Below are positions 19,027 to 28,114 of a DNA stretch of 64,000 nt, piece by piece (within the stretch, counting starts at the first letter, position 1; every line of letters starts with the position of its first letter). A program made the translations under genes and the position numbers. The notes under the pieces are model-generated. The model saw nothing but the letters and a program-made list of their open reading frames with translations. It was not told where the DNA came from and searched no databases. Origin of the DNA: Parabacteroides sp. PFB2-10 (GTDB lineage: Bacteria > Bacteroidota > Bacteroidia > Bacteroidales > Tannerellaceae); assembly GCF_029893085.1 (NCBI RefSeq), contig NZ_JARXWI010000015.1, forward strand, positions 1 to 64,000. Reading direction: 5' to 3'.

Positions 19027-19071
19027 GTTACAAAAAATAGAATAAATATTTTGATATATCGAATTAATACA

Positions 19072-19080
19072 TATATTTGC
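19072..19080 (+). promoter_or_regulatory. -7 promoter element TATATTTGC of xylose operon
   Basis: Exact TAnnTTTGC match with an upstream TTTG at 19050-19053 (18-base spacer), which fits a -33/-7 pair. It lies 25 bases before the ATG at 19106. Confidence 0.75.
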
Positions 19081-19105
19081 AGTCTGATTATTCGAGTGTG
19101 TATAC

Positions 19106-19858
19106 ATGGAAAACGCAAAAATGTTCAATCCGCACGTATCGGTAGACTGTGTGTTAATGACCATTGTCAACGATAAACTTTCCGTCTTATTGGTGGAAAG
19201 AAAGGGTCAGCACGGACAAGCTTTGGGGTTGAAATTGCCGGGAGGTTTGATCTATCAGACAGAAGATTTGGATGAAGCAGCCAACCGGACACTGAACGAC
19301 GCGACCGGCATGAAGCGCGTACAGCTGCATCAGTTTCGTTGTTTCGGTTCACCTATGCGTACAAAAAACAAAGAAGATGTGATCTGGTTGGAATCCGCTT
19401 CGAACCAGAAGATCATGCAGGCCTATCAGGGCAGTATTCGTATCATCACAGTGGCTTACCTGGCTTTATGCAAGCCCGACAAGAAAACCGCAGACAGCGA
19501 ATATGAATCCAAACACTGGGTGGCGATCGACAGTCTGCCCCGTATGCCCTTCGACCACAATGAGATCGTCAACGAAGCCGTCAAAGAGATACGGTTATGG
19601 ATCGATCGGGAACCGGCGATCGTATTTAATTACCTGAAAAAGAAATTCACGGCCTCAGAATTGCGGCGCACGTACGAGATCTTGTATAATAAGACACTGG
19701 ACGTACGTAATTTCCATAAGAAGATGAAATCGTGGGAATACCTGCTGCCAACCGAAGACCGGAAAGAGGGTACGGCACATCGCTCGCCCCGCTATTATCG
19801 TTTTGATAAAATTATTTATAACAAACAACGAGCTAAGCTCAATAAAAATCTGGAGTAA
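19106..19858 (+). CDS. Nudix-related transcriptional regulator of xylose use
   Basis: A 250-residue protein with an N-terminal Nudix domain and a C-terminal winged helix (AIVFNYLKKKFTASELRRTY region, about 175-215). It resembles NrtR-family sugar regulators such as AraR and XylR of Bacteroides. The Nudix box is degenerate: after LPGGLIYQTEDLDEAAN the catalytic RExxEE is replaced by RTxxND, so it should sense a ligand rather than hydrolyse one. It is the first gene of the operon with xylB (4-base gap), xylA and xylE. That supports a xylose or xylulose-phosphate signal. Confidence 0.88.
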   Translation: MENAKMFNPHVSVDCVLMTIVNDKLSVLLVERKGQHGQALGLKLPGGLIYQTEDLDEAANRTLNDATGMKRVQLHQFRCFGSPMRTKNKEDVIWLESASNQKIMQAYQGSIRIITVAYLALCKPDKKTADSEYESKHWVAIDSLPRMPFDHNEIVNEAVKEIRLWIDREPAIVFNYLKKKFTASELRRTYEILYNKTLDVRNFHKKMKSWEYLLPTEDRKEGTAHRSPRYYRFDKIIYNKQRAKLNKNLE

Positions 19859-19862
19859 AATT

Positions 19863-21341
19863 ATGTTATTAGGTTGCGACATAGGAAGTTCTTCCATTAA
19901 AGCGGCACTTGTTGACGAGACAACAGGTAAAATCGTTGGTTCCGACTTTTATCCCAAACAGGAGGCTGCCATCAATGCGGTTCGTCCGGGGTGGGCCGAA
20001 CAGGATCCCAACGAATGGTGGAAAAACCTGAAAATGGCTATTGCGGGCGCTTTAGCCCAGGCAAATGCCAGCGGAAAAGAGATCAAAGCGATTGGTATAT
20101 CTTATCAGATGCACGGGTTGGTCATTGTTGACAAGAAGCAGCAACTGCTTCGTCCTTCGATCATCTGGTGTGATAGCCGGGCGGTGCCTTATGGCGAAAA
20201 AGCCTTTAAGAATATGGGCGAAGAATATACCCTGGCGCATCTGCTTAACTCCCCCGGTAACTTCACGGCCTCAAAATTGGCCTGGGTAAAAGAATACGAA
20301 CCTCAGCTATTCGATCAGATCCATAAAATCATGCTTCCGGGAGACTACATCGCCATGCGGATGACGGGCGATATCGTTACAACGGTGTCTGGTCTGTCGG
20401 AAGGTATATTCTGGGATTTCAAGAATAACAGCTTGTCGGACGACCTAATGAACTATTATGGCTTCAACAAGGATGTGATTGCCGATATCAAACCTACGTT
20501 TGGTTTGCAGGGAGAATTATTAGCTTCTGTTGCCGACGAACTGGGTCTGCAGAAAGGCACTCCGGTGACCTATCGCGCGGGCGATCAGCCTAACAACGCT
20601 TTGTCGCTTAACGTCCTGAACCCCGGAGAAATCGCCGCTACAGCCGGCACATCAGGGGTGGTGTATGGGGTAAACGATCAGGTGAACTACGACACGCTTT
20701 CACGCGTTAACACCTTTGCCCACGTGAACCATACGGCAGAGAATCCACGCTTAGGTGTTTTGCTTTGCATCAATGGTGTCGGCATCATGAATTCCTGGAC
20801 AAAACGCATGATCGGTGAAGAACTGAGTTACAATCAATTGAACGACCTGGCGGCTACTGCGCCCATCGGTTCCGGCGGCGTTTCCGTGTTGCCGTTTGGT
20901 AATGGGGCGGAACGTATGCTCGCCAACAGAGAGATTGGTTGTTCACTTCATGGTATCAATTTCAACATTCATACTAAAGCTCACCTGGCGCGTGCCGCTC
21001 AGGAAGGGGTGGTCTTCTCGTTCAAATACGGTATGGACATCATGAACAATATGGGTATCAACATTGAAGTGATCCGGGCGGGTAACGCCAATATGTTCTT
21101 AAGTCCGATCTTCCGCGAAACGCTTTCGGGCATCACCGGAGCTCAGATCGAATTATACGATACGGATGGCGCCGTGGGGGCAGCCCGTGGAGCCGGTATA
21201 GGCGCAGGCATTTACGCATCGCCCCAGGAGGCTTTCGCTTCGCTTACCAAATTGCAGGTAATCGAGCCGGATGGGCATCATGCCGATAGCTATTGCGCTG
21301 CTTACGAAGTATGGAAAGAAAAACTGGAAAAACAAATTTAA
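19863..21341 (+). CDS. xylB: Xylulokinase
   Basis: A 492-residue FGGY-family kinase that phosphorylates D-xylulose to xylulose 5-phosphate, the entry to the pentose phosphate pathway. The N-terminal phosphate loop is [22 protein letters not shown] marks sugar binding, [10 protein letters not shown] contains the likely catalytic Asp, and [10 protein letters not shown] is the nucleotide region. The start is the ATG at 19863. The frame continues upstream into the end of the regulator gene but lacks a credible earlier start. It lies between the regulator and xylA. Confidence 0.93.
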   Translation: MLLGCDIGSSSIKAALVDETTGKIVGSDFYPKQEAAINAVRPGWAEQDPNEWWKNLKMAIAGALAQANASGKEIKAIGISYQMHGLVIVDKKQQLLRPSIIWCDSRAVPYGEKAFKNMGEEYTLAHLLNSPGNFTASKLAWVKEYEPQLFDQIHKIMLPGDYIAMRMTGDIVTTVSGLSEGIFWDFKNNSLSDDLMNYYGFNKDVIADIKPTFGLQGELLASVADELGLQKGTPVTYRAGDQPNNALSLNVLNPGEIAATAGTSGVVYGVNDQVNYDTLSRVNTFAHVNHTAENPRLGVLLCINGVGIMNSWTKRMIGEELSYNQLNDLAATAPIGSGGVSVLPFGNGAERMLANREIGCSLHGINFNIHTKAHLARAAQEGVVFSFKYGMDIMNNMGINIEVIRAGNANMFLSPIFRETLSGITGAQIELYDTDGAVGAARGAGIGAGIYASPQEAFASLTKLQVIEPDGHHADSYCAAYEVWKEKLEKQI

Positions 21342-21369
21342 TATTCATTTAATTAATAAAGTAAAAATC

Positions 21370-22698
21370 ATGAGTATCAACAACGGTAACAAAGAGTACT
21401 TCCCTGGAATCGGGAAGATTGCTTTCGAAGGAAAAGAGTCTAAAAACCCGATGGCATTCCACTATTATGATCCGGAAAAGATGGTTTACGGACGTAAGAT
21501 GAAAGACTGGTTCAAATTCTCTATGGCATGGTGGCACACCCTTTGCGCTGAAGGAGGAGATCCATTCGGTGGCGGAACCAAGACTTTCCCCTGGGCAGCA
21601 GGCAACTCGGCTTTGGAAATAGCGAAGCAAAAACTGGACGCGGGCTTTGAGTTCATGCAGAAAGTAGGCATTGAATACTATTGCTTCCACGATGTAGACT
21701 TAATCGACGAGGGTAACTCAATCGAAGAATATGAAGCCAACCTGAAAGCTATTGTCGCTTATGCGAAAGAAAAACAGGCTGCAACCGGTATCAAATTGCT
21801 TTGGGGTACGGCAAACGTATTCGGACACAAACGTTATATGAACGGTGCGGCTACCAACCCAGACTTTGATGTAGTGGCTCGCGCAGGGGTTCAAATCAAG
21901 AATGCTATCGATGCAACAATCGAACTCGGAGGTGAGAACTATGTATTTTGGGGAGGACGTGAAGGTTATTCTTCTCTCTTGAATACCCAAATGAAACGTG
22001 AGAAAGAGCATCTGGCTACTATGTTGACAGCCGCTCGCGACTATGCTCGCAACAAAGGTTTCAAAGGAAACTTCCTGATCGAACCGAAACCTATGGAACC
22101 AACGAAGCACCAATACGACGTGGATGCGGAAACGGTGATCGGTTTCTTGCGCGCACATGGCTTAGAGAATGACTTTAAATTGAATATCGAAGTAAACCAT
22201 GCAACCCTGGCAGGTCACACGTTCGAACACGAACTGCAGTGTGCTGCTGACGCCGGTATGCTGGGATCAATCGATGCTAACCGCGGTGATTATCAGAATG
22301 GCTGGGATACAGACCAATTCCCTATCGACATCAACGAACTGGTTCAATCGATGTTAGTGATCCTGCGCAGTGGTGGATTGCAAGGTGGCGGAACGAACTT
22401 CGACGCTAAGACACGTCGTAATTCAACCGACCTGGAAGATATCTTCATTGCTCATATCGCCGGTATGGATGCATTCGCTCGCGCTTTAGAAGTAGCGGCA
22501 GCCCTATTAGAAGAGTCACCTATGCCGAAGATGCTGGAAGATCGTTATAGCTCTTTCGACGCAGGCAAAGGAAAAGAATTCGAAGAAGGCAAACTCTCTT
22601 TGGAAGAGGTAGTCGAATATGCGAAGGCAAAAGGCGAGCCTGCTCAAACCAGTGGCAAGCAAGAGCTTTATGAAGCAATCGTTAATTTGTACATCTAA
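21370..22698 (+). CDS. xylA: Xylose isomerase
   Basis: A 442-residue metal-dependent isomerase converting D-xylose to D-xylulose. Family signatures include WHTLC (the catalytic His region), [32 protein letters not shown] (metal-binding Glu and Lys), and [18 protein letters not shown]. The length is usual for class II enzymes. The start is the ATG at 21370, which begins 28 bases after the xylB stop. Confidence 0.95.
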   Translation: MSINNGNKEYFPGIGKIAFEGKESKNPMAFHYYDPEKMVYGRKMKDWFKFSMAWWHTLCAEGGDPFGGGTKTFPWAAGNSALEIAKQKLDAGFEFMQKVGIEYYCFHDVDLIDEGNSIEEYEANLKAIVAYAKEKQAATGIKLLWGTANVFGHKRYMNGAATNPDFDVVARAGVQIKNAIDATIELGGENYVFWGGREGYSSLLNTQMKREKEHLATMLTAARDYARNKGFKGNFLIEPKPMEPTKHQYDVDAETVIGFLRAHGLENDFKLNIEVNHATLAGHTFEHELQCAADAGMLGSIDANRGDYQNGWDTDQFPIDINELVQSMLVILRSGGLQGGGTNFDAKTRRNSTDLEDIFIAHIAGMDAFARALEVAAALLEESPMPKMLEDRYSSFDAGKGKEFEEGKLSLEEVVEYAKAKGEPAQTSGKQELYEAIVNLYI

Positions 22699-22714
22699 TA
22701 GTAGTAAACAGGCA

Positions 22715-22747
22715 AGCTGTAAGCAGTGAAAATCACTGCTTACAGCT
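22715..22747 (+). other. Perfect intra-operon hairpin between xylA and xylE
   Basis: AGCTGTAAGCAGTGA (22715-22729) pairs perfectly with TCACTGCTTACAGCT (22733-22747) around an AAA loop. No T-run follows, so it is not a classical terminator. It may set the xylA to xylE ratio by partial termination or by protecting an mRNA 3' end. Confidence 0.75.
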
Positions 22748-22765
22748 CACTGTAAACCGATTACC

Positions 22766-24151
22766 ATGAAACAATACAATTCAATTTATATTTTCGCAAT
22801 CACCTTGGTTGCCACCTTGGGAGGACTGCTTTTCGGTTACGATACGGCGGTTATCTCCGGTACGGTTGACTCTATCAAAGCTAATTTCATTATACCTAAC
22901 GGATTAGGAGATTTTGCTTTGGGAGCTACTGTATCCAGTGCCTTGATTGGCTGTATTATCGGAGGCCTGATTTCCGGTTTTCTATCCAATCGATACGGAC
23001 GAAAGAGAAGTCTGCAAATCGCGGGATTCCTCTTCTTCCTCTCGGCTTTGACCTCCGCATTCCCTGAAGTACTGTTCTTCACGAAAGGGGAACCTTCTAT
23101 AGGTCTGCTTTTGGCTTTTAACTGTTATCGTATTATCGGAGGTATTGGTGTCGGTCTGGCTTCGGCTGTATGCCCTACCTATATCGGAGAGATTGCTCCT
23201 GCCGATATGCGTGGCCGGATGGTATCTTTCAACCAGTTTGCCATTATCTTTGGTATGCTCGTGGTTTATTTTGTGAACTGGGGTATTGCTAAAGGTCAAA
23301 CGACCGAATGGGTACACGATATGGGATGGCGTTATATGTTTGCCTCAGAGGCTATTCCTGCCGGTTTATTCTTTATCTTCCTGTTCTTCGTTCCGGAAAC
23401 ACCGCGTTATTTGGCGTTGATACGTGAAGAAAAGAGAGCACTTAGTGTTCTGGAAAAGATAAACATCAACAAGGAAAGAGCGAAACAAATATTGGATGAG
23501 ATTGTCGCTACGGTATCAGAAAATACGAAAAGCAAACTATTGTCTTATGGCAAGAAAGTAATCGTTATCGGCATTCTGCTTTCTGTATTCCAACAGTTTG
23601 TGGGAATCAATGTCGTTCTGTATTACGCTCCTACCATCTTTGAGAATATGGGAGCCGGACGAGATGCTTCCATGTTACAAACCATTGTGATGGGATTGGT
23701 TAATGTAATCTTTACCGTACTGGCGATCATGACAGTAGATAAGCTGGGACGTAAGCCTTTGTTGATCATTGGCTCTATAGGTATGGCAGTGGGTATGTTC
23801 GCCGTAGCTATCTTAGCTTACTTACATATTATCAACATCCTGACATTGGTATTTATCATCATCTTCACAGCCTCCTTTATGATGTCTTGGGGACCGATCT
23901 GTTGGGTTTACATATCCGAACTCTTCCCCAATAAGATTCGCGGACAGGCGGTAGCTATCGCGGTAGCGGCACAATGGGCTGCTAACTTTTTCATCTCATC
24001 GACCTATCCGTCCATGATGAGCTTTAGCGAACCGATGACCTACGGATTCTACGGACTAATGGCAGTCTTATCCATGCTGTTTGTTTGGAAGATGGTTCCG
24101 GAAACCAAAGGGAAATCACTGGAAGAAATAGAAAAATATTGGAAAAAATAA
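22766..24151 (+). CDS. xylE: D-xylose:proton symporter, MFS sugar porter
   Basis: A 461-residue sugar porter of the major facilitator superfamily with 12 predicted membrane segments. Signature motifs are GGLLFGYDTAVISG at the N-terminus, RYGRKRS after segment 2, VPETPRYL in the middle, QQFVGINVVLYYAP in segment 7 and VPETKGKSLEEIE at the end. The gene's place after xylA supports xylose import. Closely related porters carry glucose or arabinose, so substrate choice rests on context. Confidence 0.9.
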   Translation: MKQYNSIYIFAITLVATLGGLLFGYDTAVISGTVDSIKANFIIPNGLGDFALGATVSSALIGCIIGGLISGFLSNRYGRKRSLQIAGFLFFLSALTSAFPEVLFFTKGEPSIGLLLAFNCYRIIGGIGVGLASAVCPTYIGEIAPADMRGRMVSFNQFAIIFGMLVVYFVNWGIAKGQTTEWVHDMGWRYMFASEAIPAGLFFIFLFFVPETPRYLALIREEKRALSVLEKININKERAKQILDEIVATVSENTKSKLLSYGKKVIVIGILLSVFQQFVGINVVLYYAPTIFENMGAGRDASMLQTIVMGLVNVIFTVLAIMTVDKLGRKPLLIIGSIGMAVGMFAVAILAYLHIINILTLVFIIIFTASFMMSWGPICWVYISELFPNKIRGQAVAIAVAAQWAANFFISSTYPSMMSFSEPMTYGFYGLMAVLSMLFVWKMVPETKGKSLEEIEKYWKK

Positions 24152-24211
24152 AAAAAGAGACAACGAAAAAACCACTTAAACGACACAAATATTACCACTA
24201 ATGAATGATGA

Positions 24212-24254
24212 GCGGGAATTATCCTTTACGAAAGGGATGGTTCCCGCGTTTTTT
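24212..24254 (+). terminator. Terminator of xylose operon
   Basis: GCGGGAA (24212-24218) pairs with TTCCCGC, and the inner ATCCTTT pairs with AAAGGGAT across a short loop. A run of T follows directly. Confidence 0.85.
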
Positions 24255-24371
24255 ATACGAATCACGGTGGTTACCTATATCCGTCGGGTGATCGCCCATG
24301 ATCCGACCATCCGGATTATAGCCATCCCAAGAAAAGGCTATATGTTAAAAGGATAAACCCTTCTTTTTGTC

Positions 24372-24380
24372 TATTTTTGC
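24372..24380 (+). promoter_or_regulatory. -7 promoter element TATTTTTGC
   Basis: Exact TAnnTTTGC match 67 bases before the LEA-type lipoprotein gene. Confidence 0.55.
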
Positions 24381-24447
24381 AACCTGATTAAACAAATCAG
24401 GCTCTCGCGGTTTATATATATATATACATTATAAAAATATTCTCGAT

Positions 24448-25032
24448 ATGAAACTAACACATTTTTTCTCTTTATTACTGGTCTGTATGCTGTTGCAAGG
24501 CTGCGATGTAGCCAAACAGGTAAGTGGTGCCTACAACCTGACGCAGTGTAAATTCGATTATAATTCGATCTCCAACCTGCAACTCGCCGGTATGGACCTG
24601 TCCAAAGGTATCAATCCGGTGCAGCTATTGCAACTAACTCCCCTGTTGACCGGGCAGGCCAGCTCTGTGCCTCTCAACTTCACATTGAATCTCGACATAA
24701 CTAACCCCAATCAATCGGCTGCCTTCCTACAGGGATTGCAATATATCCTGCAGATCGACGGTGTGCAGTTCACCACCGGCAGCATCAACCAGGCGCTCAA
24801 TATCGCCGCCGGAGCCAAACAAAAACTTCCTTTGTCGATCGGCTTCGACCTGGCTACGCTGTTGAAAGGCGATACGAAAGACGCTGTAGTCAATGTCGTA
24901 AAGAACATCGTTGGCGTAAACGACCAGCAATCACAGATCACCCTCCAACTGCGCCCCAATATCAAAGTGGGCGACTACACCATCCCCTCCCCTGTCTATC
25001 TGCCCGTGAGCTTTGCTTTCGGGGGGAAATAA
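24448..25032 (+). CDS. LEA type 2-like lipoprotein
   Basis: A 194-residue lipoprotein (lipobox LQGC, Cys about residue 19). The mature part looks like the LEA14/WHy beta-sandwich: NFTLNLDITNPNQSAAFLQG matches the family's 'N-P' segment, followed by LQYILQIDGVQF. Such proteins are thought to be envelope stress or binding modules, and no enzyme activity is known. It stands alone. Repeat element A1 begins immediately after its stop codon. Confidence 0.75.
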   Translation: MKLTHFFSLLLVCMLLQGCDVAKQVSGAYNLTQCKFDYNSISNLQLAGMDLSKGINPVQLLQLTPLLTGQASSVPLNFTLNLDITNPNQSAAFLQGLQYILQIDGVQFTTGSINQALNIAAGAKQKLPLSIGFDLATLLKGDTKDAVVNVVKNIVGVNDQQSQITLQLRPNIKVGDYTIPSPVYLPVSFAFGGK

Positions 25033-25046
25033 GAACTGTGATTTCC

Positions 25047-25170
25047 CTGAATGCAGGATGGGCTATGATTTGATTTCTTGATTTAGATGATTTTCTGATT
25101 ATTTGTGTAAACAATCAGGTGATTCAAAAAAAATCAGGAGAAATCAAATCATAGCCCATCCTGCATTCAG
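25047..25170. repeat. Dispersed palindromic element A, copy A1
   Basis: Perfect 31-bp inverted arms at 25047-25077 and 25140-25170 enclose a 62-base loop that holds a second hairpin (CTGATT...AATCAG, about 25094-25117). Weaker pairing extends outward to GAAC near 25033 and GTTC near 25181. The arms share the block GGGCTATGAT with copy A2 at 47697-47858 but differ from it by compensated changes. Function unknown. Confidence 0.88.
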
Positions 25171-25188
25171 CGTAATCAAAGTTCAATT

Positions 25189-25317
25189 TATCATTTTGTC
25201 AAAATCGCAGGACTTTTTTTCCGAACTCCCGGGACTTTTTTCACAAACTCCCGGGAGAAACATTTTTTAACGTATCATATTGTAAAGCAAAATGGCCTTT
25301 TTGCTATCAAAATGATA
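25189..25317 (+). repeat. Dispersed element B, copy B4
   Basis: Bounded by the 10-bp inverted ends TATCATTTTG (25189-25198) and CAAAATGATA (25308-25317). Inside, GGACTTTTTT and TCCCGGGACTTTTTT blocks repeat with a period of about 22 bases before the CTCCCGGGAG core. A hairpin of GCAAAA with TTTTGC follows. It lies directly after A1. Confidence 0.8.
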
Positions 25318-25365
25318 ATTAGCTTTTTTGCCGCTATGGATAGTTTTCAACATCTATCAAAACAA

Positions 25366-25380
25366 TGGCATAGTATTTGC
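25366..25380 (+). promoter_or_regulatory. Sigma-54-like promoter before clpC
   Basis: TGGCATAGTATTTGC fits the -24/-12 pattern TGGCAcg-N4-TTGC with the required GG to GC distance. It lies 57 bases before the clpC ATG. A housekeeping-type element lies just downstream, so clpC may have two promoters. About two such 8-base matches are expected by chance in this window on both strands. Confidence 0.45.
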
Positions 25381-25400
25381 TGTTTATTAAACAAGATATT

Positions 25401-25409
25401 TATATTTGC
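25401..25409 (+). promoter_or_regulatory. -7 promoter element TATATTTGC of clpC
   Basis: Exact TAnnTTTGC match 28 bases before the clpC ATG. Confidence 0.65.
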
Positions 25410-25437
25410 ATAGATACAAACCAGAAGGAATAGAAAG

Positions 25438-27990
25438 ATGAAACAAAATTATACGAAGAGACTGATGGATGTGATCGAATATAGTCGTGAAGAGGCTATG
25501 CGCCTTCAAAACAGCTATATAGGTCCGGAGCATTTGATGCTGGGTATCATCCGTGATGGTGAAGGGAAAGCAATACAGCTCTTACATGAGTTGAATGCGG
25601 ATCCGACCGGTATTAAAAGATGTATCGAACAGGATATTCGCAATACGGTCGACGCAGACGATGACCACCAGCAGGAGATTGCCCTGACCAAAACCACCGA
25701 ACGCGTATTGCGCATGAGCGTGTTGGAAGCCCGTATGTTTAAGAGTACGGAAACCGGAACCGAACACCTGCTTTTGGCCATATTAAAGGAAGAATTCAAT
25801 ATCGCCGCTCGTGCCTTGAACAAAGAGGGCGTCAATTACCGCAGCGTTTACAACCATTTGGTAAGCGGCAGCGGATTGACCGAATATGAGGAGGTGGATG
25901 AAATAAGCGACGGATACACCGACGATGAAGATGACGACGAGGATGATTTCGCCTCCCGAAAAGAAACTTCCCGTGGTCAGGGTGGCAATCAGCCGAAGTC
26001 GCCCAACGACACGCCGGTGCTCGATAATTTCGGTACCGACATGACCCGTGCGGCAGCCGAAAACCGCCTGGATCCGATCGTTGGCCGCGAGACGGAGATC
26101 GAACGCCTGGCGCAGATCCTGAGTCGGCGCAAAAAGAATAATCCGGTGCTTATTGGTGAGCCGGGTGTCGGAAAATCGGCCATCGTAGAAGGGCTGGCGC
26201 TTCGGATCACCCAACGTAAGGTATCACGAATCCTGTTCGACAAGCGTGTGATAAGCCTGGATATGGCATCGATTGTCGCCGGAACGAAATACCGCGGACA
26301 GTTCGAGGAACGTATCAAAGCGATCCTGAACGAGCTTTCCAAAAATCCGAATATCATCCTGTTTATCGACGAGATCCATACGATTGTCGGAGCCGGTTCG
26401 GCTTCGGGTTCGATGGACGCGGCCAATATGCTGAAACCGGCTCTGGCACGTGGTGAGATACAATGTATTGGAGCTACCACACTGGATGAATACCGCAAGA
26501 ATATAGAGAAAGACGGTGCCCTGGAGCGTCGTTTCCAAAAAGTAATCGTTGATCCGACCACGGCGGAAGAGACATTACAGATATTGAAAAACATCAAACC
26601 GCGCTATGAAGAGCATCACAATGTGAGCTATACGGACGGCGCGCTTACAGCGTGTGTCAAATTGACAGAACGTTATATCAGCGACCGCAACTTCCCGGAT
26701 AAGGCGATCGATGCCCTGGATGAAGCCGGATCGCGTGTACATATATCCAATATCATCGTTCCCAAGAGCATCGAAGAGTTGGAAGGAAAGATTGAAGATA
26801 CGAAAGCAGAGAAGCTGGCTGCTGTGAAATCGCAGAATTTTGAGCTGGCTGCCAGCTTCCGTGACAAAGAGCGTCAATACCTGTTGCAACTGGAGGCAGC
26901 AAAAGCCAAATGGGAACAGGAAATGCAGGAACACCGTGAAACGGTCGATGAAGACAAGGTGGCCGAAGTGGTCGCCATGATGTCAGGCGTGCCGGTTCAA
27001 CGTATTGCTACCACGGAGAATGCCCGCCTGTTGGAAATGGGCGATATCCTGAAAAAGCAGGTAATTGGCCAGGATGAAGCGGTGAGCAAAATCGTAAAAG
27101 CTATTCAGCGCAACCGTGTCGGACTGAAAGACCCGAACAAACCGATCGGCACCTTTATGTTCCTGGGACCGACAGGGGTGGGTAAAACACATTTGGCCAA
27201 GAAGTTGGCAGAATATCTGTTCGACTCGGCTGATTCCCTGATCCGTATTGATATGAGCGAATACCTGGAGAAGTTTGCCGTATCGCGCCTGATCGGTGCA
27301 CCTCCGGGATACGTGGGATACGAAGAGGGCGGACAGCTCACGGAGAAAGTGCGCCGCAAACCCTATTCGGTCGTATTGCTCGATGAGATTGAGAAGGCGC
27401 ATCCGGATGTGTTCCATCTGCTTCTGCAGGTATTGGACGAAGGGCGCTTGACCGACAGTCTGGGACGTCGCATTGATTTCAAGAATACAATAGTGATCAT
27501 GACATCCAATATCGGTACCCGTCAGTTGAAAGACTTTGGACGTGGCATCGGCTTCCAGGCACAGGCGGCAAGCGAAGCGGATAAAGATTTCTCGCGCGGC
27601 GTGATACAAAAGGCGTTGAATAAGGCCTTTGCTCCTGAGTTCCTGAATCGTGTGGATGATATTATTATGTTCGACCAGTTGGACAAAACATCTATCCATC
27701 AGATTATCGATATCGAACTGAAGGGACTTTACAAGCGTGTTGAAGACCTGGGTTACAAATTAGTTATTACCGATGATGCGAAGGATTACATCGCCTCTAA
27801 AGGATATGACGTGCAGTTTGGCGCCCGTCCACTGAAACGTGCCATCCAGAAATACCTGGAAGACGAAATGGCAGAGATGATCATTCGGGCATCGGTGGGC
27901 GAAGGCGATGAGATCATTGTCGGCTTCAACAAAGAAGAACAACAGATCACCACCGAAGTGAAAAAGAAAGAGCCGAAAGAAGAGGCTTGA
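25438..27990 (+). CDS. clpC: ATP-dependent Clp protease ATPase subunit ClpC
   Basis: This 850-residue AAA+ unfoldase feeds proteins to ClpP and takes part in protein quality control. Residues 1-145 form the double Clp-N domain, followed by an acidic linker ([11 protein letters not shown]). The first ATPase domain has GEPGVGKS (about 240) and the second GPTGVGKT (about 577). Between them is a short UVR-like middle domain (about 450-500), typical of ClpC rather than the long ClpB one. The loop GIGF (about 703-706) is the ClpP-docking tripeptide, so it is a protease partner and not only a chaperone. It is preceded by a sigma-54-like and a housekeeping-type promoter and ends at a terminator. Confidence 0.93.
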   Translation: MKQNYTKRLMDVIEYSREEAMRLQNSYIGPEHLMLGIIRDGEGKAIQLLHELNADPTGIKRCIEQDIRNTVDADDDHQQEIALTKTTERVLRMSVLEARMFKSTETGTEHLLLAILKEEFNIAARALNKEGVNYRSVYNHLVSGSGLTEYEEVDEISDGYTDDEDDDEDDFASRKETSRGQGGNQPKSPNDTPVLDNFGTDMTRAAAENRLDPIVGRETEIERLAQILSRRKKNNPVLIGEPGVGKSAIVEGLALRITQRKVSRILFDKRVISLDMASIVAGTKYRGQFEERIKAILNELSKNPNIILFIDEIHTIVGAGSASGSMDAANMLKPALARGEIQCIGATTLDEYRKNIEKDGALERRFQKVIVDPTTAEETLQILKNIKPRYEEHHNVSYTDGALTACVKLTERYISDRNFPDKAIDALDEAGSRVHISNIIVPKSIEELEGKIEDTKAEKLAAVKSQNFELAASFRDKERQYLLQLEAAKAKWEQEMQEHRETVDEDKVAEVVAMMSGVPVQRIATTENARLLEMGDILKKQVIGQDEAVSKIVKAIQRNRVGLKDPNKPIGTFMFLGPTGVGKTHLAKKLAEYLFDSADSLIRIDMSEYLEKFAVSRLIGAPPGYVGYEEGGQLTEKVRRKPYSVVLLDEIEKAHPDVFHLLLQVLDEGRLTDSLGRRIDFKNTIVIMTSNIGTRQLKDFGRGIGFQAQAASEADKDFSRGVIQKALNKAFAPEFLNRVDDIIMFDQLDKTSIHQIIDIELKGLYKRVEDLGYKLVITDDAKDYIASKGYDVQFGARPLKRAIQKYLEDEMAEMIIRASVGEGDEIIVGFNKEEQQITTEVKKKEPKEEA

Positions 27991-28012
27991 AACAATATAG
28001 GATAATAGAGAG

Positions 28013-28047
28013 AAAAGGTTACCGCCGAATGGCTGGTGACCTTTTTT
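28013..28047 (+). terminator. Terminator of clpC
   Basis: AAAAGGTTACC (28013-28023) pairs with GGTGACCTTTT, with one G-T pair, followed by T residues. Confidence 0.85.
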
Positions 28048-28114
28048 GTGGTTCATAATGCAACATTTAAAGCCTGCATTGCATCATAATAGAAGTACCC
28101 CAAAAGATAATCTT

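Larger units (their letters stand above)
18432..19105. other. Long divergent region tetR / xylose operon
   Basis: This 674-bp region holds no credible gene. Left to right it has a one-mismatch -7 element for tetR (TTCCTTTGC on minus, 18433-18441), repeat copy B3 (18585-18790), an AT-rich stretch, then paired short motifs and the promoter of the xylose operon. Confidence 0.6.
24152..24447. other. Intergenic region after xylose operon
   Basis: Holds the operon terminator (24212-24254), an imperfect inverted pair around 24277-24325 (TATATCCG and CGGATTATA), the promoter of the next gene and a short TA run (about 24414-24425). No gene is seen. Confidence 0.6.
25033..25437. other. Intergenic region before clpC: A1 + B4 repeats and promoters
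   Basis: No gene is seen. The region is composed of palindrome A1 (25033-25183), element B4 (25189-25317), a sigma-54-like site (25366-25380) and a TAnnTTTG element (25401-25409). Confidence 0.8.
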
